Under the pieces are notes generated by a model. That model had not been told where the DNA came from. It saw only the letters and a program-made list of their open reading frames with translations, and searched no databases. Position numbers and translations under genes: made by a program. Shown here piece by piece: positions 6,254 through 14,168 of a stretch of 22,573 bases of DNA (its first letter is position 1; each line of letters starts with the position of its first letter). The stretch lies in contig DKDF01000078.1 of assembly GCA_002451755.1 (NCBI GenBank), positions 1 through 22,573 on the forward strand, written 5' to 3'. This stretch comes from Ruminococcaceae bacterium UBA6855 (lineage in GTDB: Bacteria; Bacillota; Clostridia; Oscillospirales; Acutalibacteraceae).

Positions 6254-7978
6254 ATGAAACTTGACAAGCTTGTCGGCGAAAGATTCAAAGAGAAGCCCTC
6301 CGACTGCGTTATCGACAGCCACGCGCTCATGCTGCGCGGCGGCTATATGAAAAACGTTGCCAACGGCATCTATTCGCAGTTCATGCCCCTGCGCCGCATA
6401 ACAAAGAAAATTGAGGATATAATCCGCGACGAGATGGATAAAATCGGCGGTCAGGAGGTGCTGTTCCCGGTAGCTCTCCCCGCTTCACTCTGGGATGAGT
6501 CCGGCAGATACGAGAGCGTCGGCAGCGAGCTCCTTCGCTTCACCGACCGCAACAATGCACGCATGGTGCTCGGCATGACCCACGAGGAAGCGGCGGTTCA
6601 GCTCGTGCGCGACTACGCCAACAGCTACACCAAGTATCCGTTCATGATATATCAGATTCAGACCAAGTTCCGCGACGAGGGACGCCCGCGCGGCGGACTT
6701 ATCCGCGTTCGTGAATTCACGATGAAGGACGCTTATTCGTTCCACACCTCGCAGGAAGATCTTGAAAAATACTATCAGGAATGCTACGACGCATACAACC
6801 GCATATTTGCTCGCGCAGGCATTCCCGAGGTCATAACAGTCAAGTCCGACTCCGGCATGATGGGCGGCAGCATCTCCCACGAGTATATGCTTCTGACCCC
6901 CGTCGGCGAGGATTCGATAGCCGTCTGCTCCGAGTGCGACTACCGCGCGAACATGGAAGCGGCGCAGAGCATTGTCGAAAACAAGGCCGACGATGTACTC
7001 GAAGAGCTCAAGAAAGAATACACGCCGAATATTCACACCATCGAGGACATCTGCGAGTTTCTCCACTCCCCGCTTGAAAAATCCTGCAAGGCTGTTGTAT
7101 ATCAGAAGAACACGACAGATGAATATGTTGTTATCTTTGTCCGCGGCGATCTTGACATAAACGAGACGAAGCTCACAAACCTGCTCGGCGAGGCGGTTCA
7201 TCCCGCAGTTATCACCGAGGAATGCGGACTTCATGCAGGATTCATAGGTCCCGTCGGACTGCCCGAAAACATGACGGTTCTGTTTGACAATTCGCTCAAG
7301 GGTGCCACTAACCTCTCCTGCGGTGCGAACGAAGAGAACCACCACTATGTCGGTCTTAATATTCCGCGCGATGTCGGCGAGGTTGAATACAACGACCTTG
7401 CGAAGATAGTTGACGGCGGTATCTGCCCGCAGTGCGGCAAGCACACGATAAAGATATCCCGCGGCATCGAGGTCGGCAACATATTCCAGCTCGGCACGAA
7501 ATACACAAAGTCAATGCACATGACCTATCTTGACAAGGAGGGCAACGAGCAGTACCCGATAATGGGCTGCTACGGCATCGGTGTCGGCAGACTCGCCGCC
7601 TCCGTCTGCGAAGTTCGCCACGACGATTACGGCCCGATCTGGCCGATAACTATAGCACCGTGGCAGGTACATCTGTGCTGCCTGAGAGCAGACGATGCAG
7701 AGGCGAAAGCGCTCGCGGACAAGCTCTATGACGAGATGCAGAAAGACGGCATCGAAGTTATTTACGACGATAGAAATGTGCGTCCGGGCGTTATGTTCTC
7801 TGACGCAGATCTGCTCGGCTGCCCGGTGAGAGTCGTTGTCAGCCCGAGAAACCTTGCCGAGGGCTGCTGCGAGGTCATGACCCGCACAAAGAGCATCAAC
7901 GAAAAGGTCGCCGTTGACGATGTTATCCCGCAGGTCAAGAAGATGATCAAGGATATGTTCGACGAGCTGAATAAATAA
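6254..7978 (+). CDS. proS: Prolyl-tRNA synthetase
   Basis: This class II synthetase of 574 residues is the usual length for the bacterial-type enzyme and charges tRNA-Pro in the cytoplasm. The start at 6254 (MKLDKLVGERF) is placed 12 bases after GAAAGG. An in-frame ATG at 6242 abuts that ribosome site and is less likely. The catalytic core has the TxE loop THEE (109-112), motif 2 FRDEGRPRGGLIRVREF (139-155) and motif 3 around GIGVGR (441-446). Between motifs 2 and 3, about residues 225-385, sits the INS/YbaK-like editing domain that removes misactivated alanine. Cys391 and Cys394 (CPQCG) follow it. The C-terminal anticodon-binding domain starts near 465 (IWPITIAPWQVHL). The gene is controlled by the upstream T-box, and a strong terminator follows. 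Confidence 0.98.
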   Translation: MKLDKLVGERFKEKPSDCVIDSHALMLRGGYMKNVANGIYSQFMPLRRITKKIEDIIRDEMDKIGGQEVLFPVALPASLWDESGRYESVGSELLRFTDRNNARMVLGMTHEEAAVQLVRDYANSYTKYPFMIYQIQTKFRDEGRPRGGLIRVREFTMKDAYSFHTSQEDLEKYYQECYDAYNRIFARAGIPEVITVKSDSGMMGGSISHEYMLLTPVGEDSIAVCSECDYRANMEAAQSIVENKADDVLEELKKEYTPNIHTIEDICEFLHSPLEKSCKAVVYQKNTTDEYVVIFVRGDLDINETKLTNLLGEAVHPAVITEECGLHAGFIGPVGLPENMTVLFDNSLKGATNLSCGANEENHHYVGLNIPRDVGEVEYNDLAKIVDGGICPQCGKHTIKISRGIEVGNIFQLGTKYTKSMHMTYLDKEGNEQYPIMGCYGIGVGRLAASVCEVRHDDYGPIWPITIAPWQVHLCCLRADDAEAKALADKLYDEMQKDGIEVIYDDRNVRPGVMFSDADLLGCPVRVVVSPRNLAEGCCEVMTRTKSINEKVAVDDVIPQVKKMIKDMFDELNK

Positions 7979-7992
7979 GATAAAATGAAGCA

Positions 7993-8040
7993 AATCCCCG
8001 GAAGCTGTTGTGGTTTCCGGGGATTGTTGTTTTTATTTTT
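7993..8040 (+). terminator. Terminator of proS (convergent with the PHP gene)
   Basis: The 13-base arms AATCCCCGGAAGC (7993-8005) and GTTTCCGGGGATT (8013-8025) pair with one G-T, followed by GTTGTTTTTATTTTT. It lies between two convergent genes and the stem could serve both, though the T-run on the minus side is weaker. Confidence 0.9.
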
Positions 8041-8043
8041 AAA

Positions 8044-9453
8044 TCAAAACGCGAAGTACTTTTTGAGCATCTTTTTCATTCTGCCGTTCATTACGGTCAA
8101 GGTGTTTACTGCATCCTGTTTTTCGTCTTCGGTGCCGTATATCGCCTGTTTCATGAGTCTGCCCTCTTCAAAGCAGGCATCGTCATGGATGGGGAAATAA
8201 TTCTTGAGCAGGAAACAGCCGTAGCGGACATATCTCATCTCGCCGACAAGTCTGAATTCCTTGCTTATCGTGTCGACGGCAACGCTTCTGAATTTCTTTA
8301 TCGAATCGATAAGCGCTTTTCGCTCGTTTTCGGGCGAAAACACTATTGTCGAGCAGATATATGCGCCCTTGTTTTCGGGAGTGCAGGAGTGGCTGTCCGT
8401 GCTGCCGACAACGGGATATCTGAATCCGCGGGCTCTGTCCTCATAATATCTCACGGTCTGATAACCGTTCTGCTCAAAATATCGCTCGCCGCCAAGCACT
8501 TCAAATGCATCGAAAATCTTATTTTCGACGAGCCAGTCGTTGAGCGCATCTGACACATGGAAAGCTTCGCCGGTTATCCATGTCGGATGCGGGAATATTC
8601 CGAGTCCGCCTGCTTTTCTTATCTCGTCATAGAGCCATTTGAGCACCGCCGCCGTCATCGCATCGACATTGTCGGGAACCTTTATATCCTTGGCGAGTGC
8701 GGTCATCTTCGCGGCGAACTCCTCCTGAGTCATGACATCGGGGCAGTCGTCTCTTATTGCGCGGACTTTTTTATCCTTGCCGACTTCTTTGACCGCCACA
8801 TCCTCGACAAGCGAATTGATGCTGTATTCGCCGCCGAAATTTATCGTATGCGGGTCGACTCTGAAGCCGTTTATCGCGGGAAGATGCACTTCCTCGCCGG
8901 GCACGAGATTGAACTCCGTCGGGATATTCTTGAAAGCTTCGATAGCTCTGAGCGACGGATAGTAGCGGCGATGGTCGGTTATCGCGAGGAAATCATAGCC
9001 GTAGGAACGGTAAGTTGCGGCGACATTCTCGGGATCGTGCGAACCGTCGGAGAGGTTCGTGTGCATATGCAGATCGCCGATAAACGGATACATACCGACA
9101 AGATCACCGGAGACGGCATAGACGCAGAAAGTGAAGCTTTTCTTATCGCCGTCGGCATTTTCGCCCTCGACGCGGATATGATATTCACCCTCATGCGGGA
9201 ATGTTATAGAAATATCAAGTCCGTTTTCTTCGTTTGCGGTCACATCGAGTTCTTTTCTGAAAGCAGACGCCGGAGCATGTTCGATATGTCCTCCGTCGAG
9301 CCATGTTACCGCCGCCTCATGCACGCTGCCTGCGAGAAAAAAGTTGTCGCCGCCGAAGGGGCGGATATGTATAACGCTCTCCTTTTCGGTCTCGATAACC
9401 TTCGGGAACACATCGTAAGTCCAAAGTTCGCTTCTTCTGACAAAGTCTGCCAT
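8044..9453 (-). CDS. PHP-domain metal-dependent phosphoesterase with N-terminal beta domain
   Basis: This 469-residue soluble protein is a predicted metal-dependent hydrolase of phosphoester bonds. The PHP fold starts near residue 122 with GDLHMHTNLSDG (126-137). Other expected metal ligands are visible: TDH (159-161), E187/E188 and H190, FPHPTW (287-292) and STDSHS (351-356). Residues 1-115 form a separate mostly beta region ending in a segment with GEYHIRVEGENADGD, resembling an immunoglobulin-like or carbohydrate-binding sandwich. No signal peptide is seen. The C-terminal 80 residues are helical and basic. AAAGGATAGT precedes the start, and a promoter with an extended -10 lies upstream. 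The substrate is unknown; nucleotide, histidinol-phosphate and sugar-phosphate roles all occur in the superfamily. It is transcribed alone, away from the next gene's terminator. Confidence 0.88.
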   Translation of the reverse strand: MADFVRRSELWTYDVFPKVIETEKESVIHIRPFGGDNFFLAGSVHEAAVTWLDGGHIEHAPASAFRKELDVTANEENGLDISITFPHEGEYHIRVEGENADGDKKSFTFCVYAVSGDLVGMYPFIGDLHMHTNLSDGSHDPENVAATYRSYGYDFLAITDHRRYYPSLRAIEAFKNIPTEFNLVPGEEVHLPAINGFRVDPHTINFGGEYSINSLVEDVAVKEVGKDKKVRAIRDDCPDVMTQEEFAAKMTALAKDIKVPDNVDAMTAAVLKWLYDEIRKAGGLGIFPHPTWITGEAFHVSDALNDWLVENKIFDAFEVLGGERYFEQNGYQTVRYYEDRARGFRYPVVGSTDSHSCTPENKGAYICSTIVFSPENERKALIDSIKKFRSVAVDTISKEFRLVGEMRYVRYGCFLLKNYFPIHDDACFEEGRLMKQAIYGTEDEKQDAVNTLTVMNGRMKKMLKKYFAF

Positions 9454-9488
9454 CTCATACTATCCTTTACGAAAAAATTTATCAATTT

Positions 9489-9517
9489 ATGATAGCATAA
9501 AGCTGCCGAAAAAACAA
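9489..9517 (-). promoter_or_regulatory. Promoter of the PHP gene
   Basis: On the minus strand, TTGTTT (9512-9517) is followed after 17 bases by TATCAT (9489-9494). The TG one base before the -10 makes an extended -10. An AT-rich region with TATCA-N5-TGATA overlaps and follows it. Confidence 0.55.
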
Positions 9518-9531
9518 TCGGAAGAGACAAA

Positions 9532-9563
9532 ATATTAAAAGCGCCATGCTGCCATGGCGCTCT
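9532..9563 (-). terminator. Terminator of the 431-residue MBL gene
   Basis: The arms AGCGCCATG and CATGGCGCT around a short loop (9540-9561) are followed on the minus strand by TTTTAATATTTTG. It starts a few bases past the stop at 9568. Confidence 0.85.
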
Positions 9564-9567
9564 TTTC

Positions 9568-10863
9568 TTAATATCCGCTGTTGTCGTAAACATAGCCTTT
9601 CGGCTCGAAATATGATATGGATTCGTTGCCGTCTTTTATCGTGAACACATATGTACAGTCGCCCGCAAAATACATATTTTCGCTGCCGAAGAGCGAGGTC
9701 AGATAGCGCATATTGTCACAGAATCTTGTCATTACAATAAATCTGCACTGGAGTGCCAGGAGCTTTTCCGCTCTGATGTTAGCATAAATACTTCTGTCAT
9801 CGTTTATCAGATGATGTGCACCCTGAAGATACTTGCATGAGAGCATATTCTTTCCATAGAGTGCAATAAGTGCTTCGCCGTTGGTCTCCTCCGCATCGCC
9901 GAGGAAGATTACAGCCGCATCGTCAAAGGTTATCTGGAACACGGTGGTGCTCTCGTTCATGCCGCGATATGTATTGCCGTCCTTGGCACGAAACGAATGC
10001 GGAAGTATATCCTCGTGGGTAGTGAGCACTTCAAGGCATGAATCGGGAAAATGTATTGTCTGACCCGTATGCATTTTAAGATATTTTGCATTCGGCGCAT
10101 ATTTTTTGAGCCTCTCACGCAGTTTGTCGGTACAGGGAGATTCATAGTTCATCAGTGTTTTTGACGGGAAGTTGAACATGACGCGCTCGACGCAGAGAAC
10201 ATCTTTTTCGCGCTTGAGCAGCTTTATAAACACATCCATATGGTCGTCGTGGTTGTGGGTGCAGATCCACGCGGCAACACGGATTTTTCCGCCCTTTTCG
10301 GTGTTGGTGAGATCCTCAAGGCGGCGCATGAACTCGTCACACGCATCTTCCGTCGCCTGCTCAATCTCGCCGCCGTCGATTATTATAACAGAGTTGTCGC
10401 GCAGCCTCATGACATAGAGCATGCCGCAGTCGCAGCTGTGGAAGCGCACCATTTTGCCGTATTTGAGCGAAAACTGCATAAGAGCGGTGTCGCCGTGAAC
10501 ATGCGGCTCGTTATCGTCCATCTCTGAAACAGGGCAGCTTGCGTTGTCAATAATCACCCTCGCCTGCTCCGCTTCGCGGGTGAAATATGTGTATATGATT
10601 CTGCCGTCGAACGCAAACTCGGAGAATATATTTCCGTTTACTTCGCGGTGAAATGTCTCCTTGCGGCCGCTTGATACCAGAGACGCGAGAAAATCACGGA
10701 ACATTTTCGGCGTTACATCGCCGAGAACGACCATATACGAATCGTCCGCTCCGCCGTTTATTCCATCCTCAATCGCAAGTCCCGCGCCGCAGTTTACAGG
10801 CTCACACACCTTTGTTCCGAACGCCGGAACACCGATAAATTCAAAAAATTCGCTGAAGTTCAT
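9568..10863 (-). CDS. ComEC/Rec2-type metallo-beta-lactamase-fold hydrolase
   Basis: This 431-residue protein is likely cytoplasmic, with no signal peptide or clear membrane segment. I chose the ATG at 10863 because GAGGAGAATAAG precedes it; longer versions lack a ribosome site. The metallo-beta-lactamase fold begins around residue 140. Metal-binding features are IIDGGE (162-166), THNHDDHMD (202-210), H283, FLGDAEE (320-326) and HH (350-351). The order and the LGDAE motif resemble the standalone hydrolase domain of ComEC-like proteins, not the glyoxalase or RNase Z groups. The first 120 residues are an unfamiliar domain with acidic and beta-rich character. The reaction is unknown; phosphodiester or lactone hydrolysis would fit the fold. 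It is divergent from the Gfo/Idh gene and shares a 181-base regulatory region with it. Confidence 0.85.
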   Translation of the reverse strand: MNFSEFFEFIGVPAFGTKVCEPVNCGAGLAIEDGINGGADDSYMVVLGDVTPKMFRDFLASLVSSGRKETFHREVNGNIFSEFAFDGRIIYTYFTREAEQARVIIDNASCPVSEMDDNEPHVHGDTALMQFSLKYGKMVRFHSCDCGMLYVMRLRDNSVIIIDGGEIEQATEDACDEFMRRLEDLTNTEKGGKIRVAAWICTHNHDDHMDVFIKLLKREKDVLCVERVMFNFPSKTLMNYESPCTDKLRERLKKYAPNAKYLKMHTGQTIHFPDSCLEVLTTHEDILPHSFRAKDGNTYRGMNESTTVFQITFDDAAVIFLGDAEETNGEALIALYGKNMLSCKYLQGAHHLINDDRSIYANIRAEKLLALQCRFIVMTRFCDNMRYLTSLFGSENMYFAGDCTYVFTIKDGNESISYFEPKGYVYDNSGY

Positions 10864-10877
10864 CTTATTCTCCTCAT

Positions 10878-10890
10878 GATAAATTTTATC
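10878..10890. promoter_or_regulatory. Possible operator GATAAA-T-TTTATC
   Basis: A 13-base near-palindrome has perfect 6-bp arms around a single central base. It lies just downstream of the predicted transcript start of the MBL gene and upstream of its ribosome site, where a bound repressor would block transcription. It could also be chance in an AT-rich leader. Confidence 0.35.
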
Positions 10891-10898
10891 CGATGACA

Positions 10899-10927
10899 AT
10901 TATATATGTCTGAAGACGCGGTGTCAA
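10899..10927 (-). promoter_or_regulatory. Perfect consensus promoter of the 431-residue MBL gene
   Basis: On the minus strand, TTGACA (10922-10927), a 17-base spacer and TATAAT (10899-10904) match the sigma-A consensus at all twelve positions. Expected start is near 10892, leaving a leader of about 29 bases. Confidence 0.88.
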
Positions 10928-10955
10928 ACATTATTGAAAAAAAGCCGAAAATGAC

Positions 10956-10984
10956 TGTAAAAAGAGAGAAATATGTGATATTAT
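10956..10984 (+). promoter_or_regulatory. Possible promoter of the Gfo/Idh gene
   Basis: TATTAT (10979-10984) is preceded by TGA, giving an extended -10 element. The sequence 17 bases upstream, TGTAAA (10956-10961), is a weak -35. Strength would depend on the extended -10 or on an activator. Confidence 0.4.
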
Positions 10985-10999
10985 AAAGGCGTGTTATTA

Positions 11000-11017
11000 T
11001 TCGGCTAACATGCCGAA
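11000..11017. promoter_or_regulatory. Inverted repeat TTCGGC-N6-GCCGAA upstream of the Gfo/Idh gene
   Basis: A perfect 18-base interrupted palindrome lies between the predicted -10 and the ribosome site of the oxidoreductase gene. It is a good candidate operator for a dimeric regulator, and less likely a leader hairpin. A single half-site-like GCCGAAA also occurs at 10944-10950. Confidence 0.5.
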
Positions 11018-11044
11018 AGAATATATGACCGGAGGTAAATAAAA

Positions 11045-11989
11045 ATGTTAAAAGTCGCACTCGTCGGCGTTGGCGGGATAAGCGGAGCGCACATTCCCGC
11101 ATGGGAGAGTATGGACGATGCCGAGCTTGTCGCAATATGCGACATCCGTCCCGAGAGAATGGAAAACTATCCAGACAAACGCCATTACACCGATTTTGAT
11201 GAAATGCTTGAAAAAGAGGATGTTGATATTCTCGACATCTGCCTGCCGACATTCCTGCACGCAGATTTTGCGGTCAAGGCGATGGAGAAAGGCATCAATG
11301 TCATATGCGAAAAGCCCATATCGCTCAAGCGCGAGGATGTTCAGAGGGTATATTCGACCGCTAAAAAGAACAATGTCTGCTTCATGATAGCACAGGTGCT
11401 CAGATTCTGGCCGGAATACGAAGTTGTCAAGAGCATATACGACAGCGGCAAATACGGAAAATTGCTCTCCGCATCGATGCGCAGGCTCGGCGGGATACCC
11501 AAATGGAGCTGGGATGACTGGATGAGAGACGAAAAGCGCAGCGGTCTTGTGCCGTTTGATCTCCACATACACGATCTTGATTTTATTGTCTATGCTTTTG
11601 GCAAGCCGGAGAAGTGCACCGCAAGAAGAATAAAAAGGCCGGAGCAGGACTACATAACCGCGACATACGATTTCGGCGATTTCTTTATCTCGACCGAAGC
11701 CGCTTGGTTTGCTGGTCGCTATCCGTTCTCGGCGCGCTTCATGTTCCAGTTCGAGGATGCCGTTGTGACATGGGAAAATGACGAGATGACAATATATGAG
11801 TCCAGCGGCGCAGAGCTTCATCCTGTGACTCAGGACGGAGAGGACACCGGAGACATTGGACTGCCCAAGAGCAACGCCTATGCAAACGAGATTCGCTATT
11901 TTGCGGACTGCGTAAAGGGCGGCATTTTCCCGGACAAGGTCAAGCCTGAAGAACTTGAAACGGTAATCGACATACTCAAAGCTATCTAA
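11045..11989 (+). CDS. Gfo/Idh/MocA family NAD(P)-dependent oxidoreductase
   Basis: This 314-residue cytoplasmic dehydrogenase acts on a sugar, inositol or related polyol. The Rossmann domain opens with VALVGVGGISGAH (G8, G10, G14 of the dinucleotide loop). The family signature CEKP is at 88-91, where Lys90 is the usual catalytic/cofactor lysine. The C-terminal alpha/beta domain contains FDLHIHDLDF (171-180); Asp172 and His176 occupy the usual catalytic DxxxH positions. GGAGG lies 7 bases before the ATG. The exact substrate cannot be assigned. The neighbours suggest catabolism of a glycan-derived sugar, but the gene is transcribed alone and away from the MBL gene. An 18-base palindrome upstream suggests control by a specific regulator. 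Confidence 0.93.
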   Translation: MLKVALVGVGGISGAHIPAWESMDDAELVAICDIRPERMENYPDKRHYTDFDEMLEKEDVDILDICLPTFLHADFAVKAMEKGINVICEKPISLKREDVQRVYSTAKKNNVCFMIAQVLRFWPEYEVVKSIYDSGKYGKLLSASMRRLGGIPKWSWDDWMRDEKRSGLVPFDLHIHDLDFIVYAFGKPEKCTARRIKRPEQDYITATYDFGDFFISTEAAWFAGRYPFSARFMFQFEDAVVTWENDEMTIYESSGAELHPVTQDGEDTGDIGLPKSNAYANEIRYFADCVKGGIFPDKVKPEELETVIDILKAI

Positions 11990-11998
11990 AATAAGCTG

Positions 11999-12030
11999 AA
12001 AGCCGCCGGATAAACCGACGGCTTTTAATA
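11999..12030. terminator. Bidirectional terminator between the Gfo/Idh and MBL genes
   Basis: AAAGCCGCCGG pairs with CCGACGGCTTT (one C-A mismatch) around ATAAA at 11999-12025. T-rich tails follow on both strands. It serves two convergent genes. Confidence 0.85.
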
Positions 12031-12034
12031 ATAC

Positions 12035-12817
12035 TCAATGTATTCTGTTTGTTCTGTAGACTATCTTATTCCCGTTGTCGTTTTGGAGCTTCACAAGCGG
12101 CACGGGAGTATTTTTATTTTGAGCTATCTTTTCGCCGCCGCTGAGAAATTCATAAAGCTTCTCTCTGCCGAACGGTTCGGTATGGTGTGACGCCCAGACA
12201 GTATCGTAGCCGTCGATTGAAATTATCTTTCTTATAGTTTCGTTCATCTCGTCAATCGTTGTTGCATGTGGCAGCATCATGAGAAGATTTTCGTTCGCGA
12301 CGTCGCCTATATATATCGTCCTGTTTTCTATATCGAAGAAGCTGACGCTGCCGACCGTATGCCCGGGAGTCATAAAAACTTTGATGTGTCTCGAACCGAG
12401 ATCGAACACATCGCCCTCACTCATTATATGTATGCGTGGCTCGTTCTTCGCGGGAAACAGCTTCTTTTCAAACGGACTGCCGCCCATAGTCATGGCGTTT
12501 ATAAAAACATAGCCTTTGCGCATCGCCGGTGTTACGCCTTTTATAAACTTGCTGTCCGCAGCGGAAACGAACATATCTTCAAACTGCCCTCTGCCGCCGA
12601 TATGGTCGACATGGGTGTGCGTGACCGCGAGGTCATACGGGAGCGAGCCGACGAGCTTTTCGACAACACTTTTAAAATCGCCGATACCCGTTCCGCAGTC
12701 TATCACGAGCGCACGCTCTTCTCCGATGAGAACAAACATCGTGCTCGTCTTTTCATCAATAAGATAGGTTTTATCGCCTATCTCGGTTACCTCATACACT
12801 CCGTCCTTGAAATTCAT
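12035..12817 (-). CDS. MBL-fold metallo-hydrolase (glyoxalase II/lactonase-like)
   Basis: This 260-residue soluble metallo-beta-lactamase-fold enzyme carries THTHVDHIGG (66-75), giving His67, His69, Asp71 and His72. Further expected ligands are TPGHT (H153), YIGD (D173) and SHHTEP (H211/H212). This is the standard two-metal site of glyoxalase II, lactonase and arylsulfatase-like members. GGAGG is placed well before the ATG. The gene begins 15 bases after the stop of the alpha-fucosidase gene and must be cotranscribed with it. A reasonable guess is hydrolysis of a sugar lactone or ester in the same pathway, but the family is too broad for an assignment. It is distinct from the ComEC-like MBL protein at 9568-10863. 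Confidence 0.88.
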   Translation of the reverse strand: MNFKDGVYEVTEIGDKTYLIDEKTSTMFVLIGEERALVIDCGTGIGDFKSVVEKLVGSLPYDLAVTHTHVDHIGGRGQFEDMFVSAADSKFIKGVTPAMRKGYVFINAMTMGGSPFEKKLFPAKNEPRIHIMSEGDVFDLGSRHIKVFMTPGHTVGSVSFFDIENRTIYIGDVANENLLMMLPHATTIDEMNETIRKIISIDGYDTVWASHHTEPFGREKLYEFLSGGEKIAQNKNTPVPLVKLQNDNGNKIVYRTNRIH

Positions 12818-12832
12818 AGCCGCCTCCGCGCA

Positions 12833-14125
12833 TCAATATATCGCCGCATCCCTGAGCTTTGCTTCACCCGCGGACTCCGTGACACAGAAAGTAAATGTCT
12901 TTACATCGCCGCAATTGAGAGCTCCAAGCGGAATTATACGCTTATGTCCGACGCAGTTGCTGCGATAGACTTCTTTTCCGTCCGCTTCGAGAACAAATTC
13001 GCGTATGTGCTGACCGTTCTCTATATCCTCGCGCACGACAAAGAACCGCGCATTTTTATCCTGCGGGACACCGAGCGTCACTTCGGTCGCTTCCGGTTCA
13101 ACGCAAATTATAGGCGTTCCGAATGTTTCTTTTATCAGTTTGCCGAAAGCCTTGAACTGTTCCTCGTCTTTGAAATCGCCGTCGCGCGATATCGCCATGC
13201 CCATAAGCAGATTTGAATTGCGTCCGACGGAGCGGACATAGCAATCGAGCAGATATTCGGGAGAAAAAACTTTATCGTCCTCCCCCTCTTTCCACGCCCA
13301 GCCGCCGCCGAACGCGCTGTTGTCGCGGTTTGGCATATCTGTTTCGGCAGGCCAATAATATATGCCGTCCGGGTCGCCGACGCCCGCCTGCTCATCGGGC
13401 TGAGTGCCGTCAAAGCGCGCCTCGCCCGCGTTGGTAGTTGCCCAACAGTTCTCCGGAGCAAGCCCGTCTTCATTGCCGACCCAGCGCAGGTTGGATTGAT
13501 GTTCTTTCGGTCCCTGGAAGCAAACGGCCTGCGGCTGATATTTTTTGAGCAGCGGAAAGATATCCGGTCCGCCCTTTTCGACCGGGATTATACCGCCGTC
13601 AAACCATATCTCAAACAGTTCGCCGTACTGAGTCCAAAGCTCGGTCACCTGATTTTCAACATGGCGGACATAGTCACGGTATTTCTCTGAAAACCAGTCC
13701 TGCTTTTCATCATCATTTATATCATAATAGCCGTTGCAGCCGGTCGAATAATAGAATCCGGGCTTGAGTCCGTATTTTTTGCACGCATCGATAAAATCAC
13801 GGCAGATATCGCCCTTTCCGTCCTTCCACTTGAGCGACGATGTGCAATAATCATTCTCCGCGGTCGGCCAAAGGGAGAAGCCCGTACAATGGTTCGCGAC
13901 GAGCACGGCATACTTTGCGCCGAGCTCGTATGCGCTTCTTACCCACTGCTCAACATCAAGATTCTCAGGATTGATTATATCCGGCGAGAGCTTTTTGCGC
14001 ACTGCAGCTGTTTTATATTTTTTGAAACCGGGGTTATAAATCTCCATGCAGTAGTGAATAAGAACGCCAAGTTCCATATCCTGCCACAGTAATTGTTCTG
14101 CTGACGGTTTTGCGATATGATACAT
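12833..14125 (-). CDS. Alpha-L-fucosidase, GH29 family, intracellular
   Basis: This 430-residue glycoside hydrolase is expected to release L-fucose from fucosylated glycans. The ATG at 14125 is chosen because GGGGAA precedes it and because MYHIAKPSAEQLLWQDMELG aligns with the usual start of the (beta/alpha)8 barrel. The longer frame to 14248 runs into mcrC and across the promoter. The predicted nucleophile is Asp176 in EIWFDGG. The usual KHHDGF segment reads NHCTGFSLW (78-86), keeping the first His but changing the second His and the Asp. A C-terminal beta-sandwich starts near residue 340. There is no signal peptide, so the substrate must be imported, perhaps by the nearby GPH symporter. It is the first gene of an operon with the MBL hydrolase. 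Confidence 0.9.
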   Translation of the reverse strand: MYHIAKPSAEQLLWQDMELGVLIHYCMEIYNPGFKKYKTAAVRKKLSPDIINPENLDVEQWVRSAYELGAKYAVLVANHCTGFSLWPTAENDYCTSSLKWKDGKGDICRDFIDACKKYGLKPGFYYSTGCNGYYDINDDEKQDWFSEKYRDYVRHVENQVTELWTQYGELFEIWFDGGIIPVEKGGPDIFPLLKKYQPQAVCFQGPKEHQSNLRWVGNEDGLAPENCWATTNAGEARFDGTQPDEQAGVGDPDGIYYWPAETDMPNRDNSAFGGGWAWKEGEDDKVFSPEYLLDCYVRSVGRNSNLLMGMAISRDGDFKDEEQFKAFGKLIKETFGTPIICVEPEATEVTLGVPQDKNARFFVVREDIENGQHIREFVLEADGKEVYRSNCVGHKRIIPLGALNCGDVKTFTFCVTESAGEAKLRDAAIY

Positions 14126-14147
14126 TTTCAGTTCCCCTTTTCGAATA

Positions 14148-14168
14148 CATTTACATTCCGGGTAAATG
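14148..14168. promoter_or_regulatory. Candidate operator CATTTAC-N7-GTAAATG
   Basis: A 21-base inverted repeat with perfect 7-bp arms (14148-14154 and 14162-14168) overlaps the end of the -10 box and the predicted start point of the fucosidase operon. This is a typical place for a repressor such as a LacI or GntR family protein. No such regulator gene is in the window. Confidence 0.5.

Noticed and set aside
6485..7444. A 319-codon open frame on the minus strand
   Set aside because: Antisense shadow of proS.
8557..9492. A 311-codon open frame on the + strand
   Set aside because: Antisense to the PHP gene. It also covers that gene's promoter and start, and shows no motif.
12266..13216. A 316-codon open frame on the + strand
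   Set aside because: It overlaps two well-supported genes (MBL hydrolase and fucosidase) on the other strand and crosses their junction.
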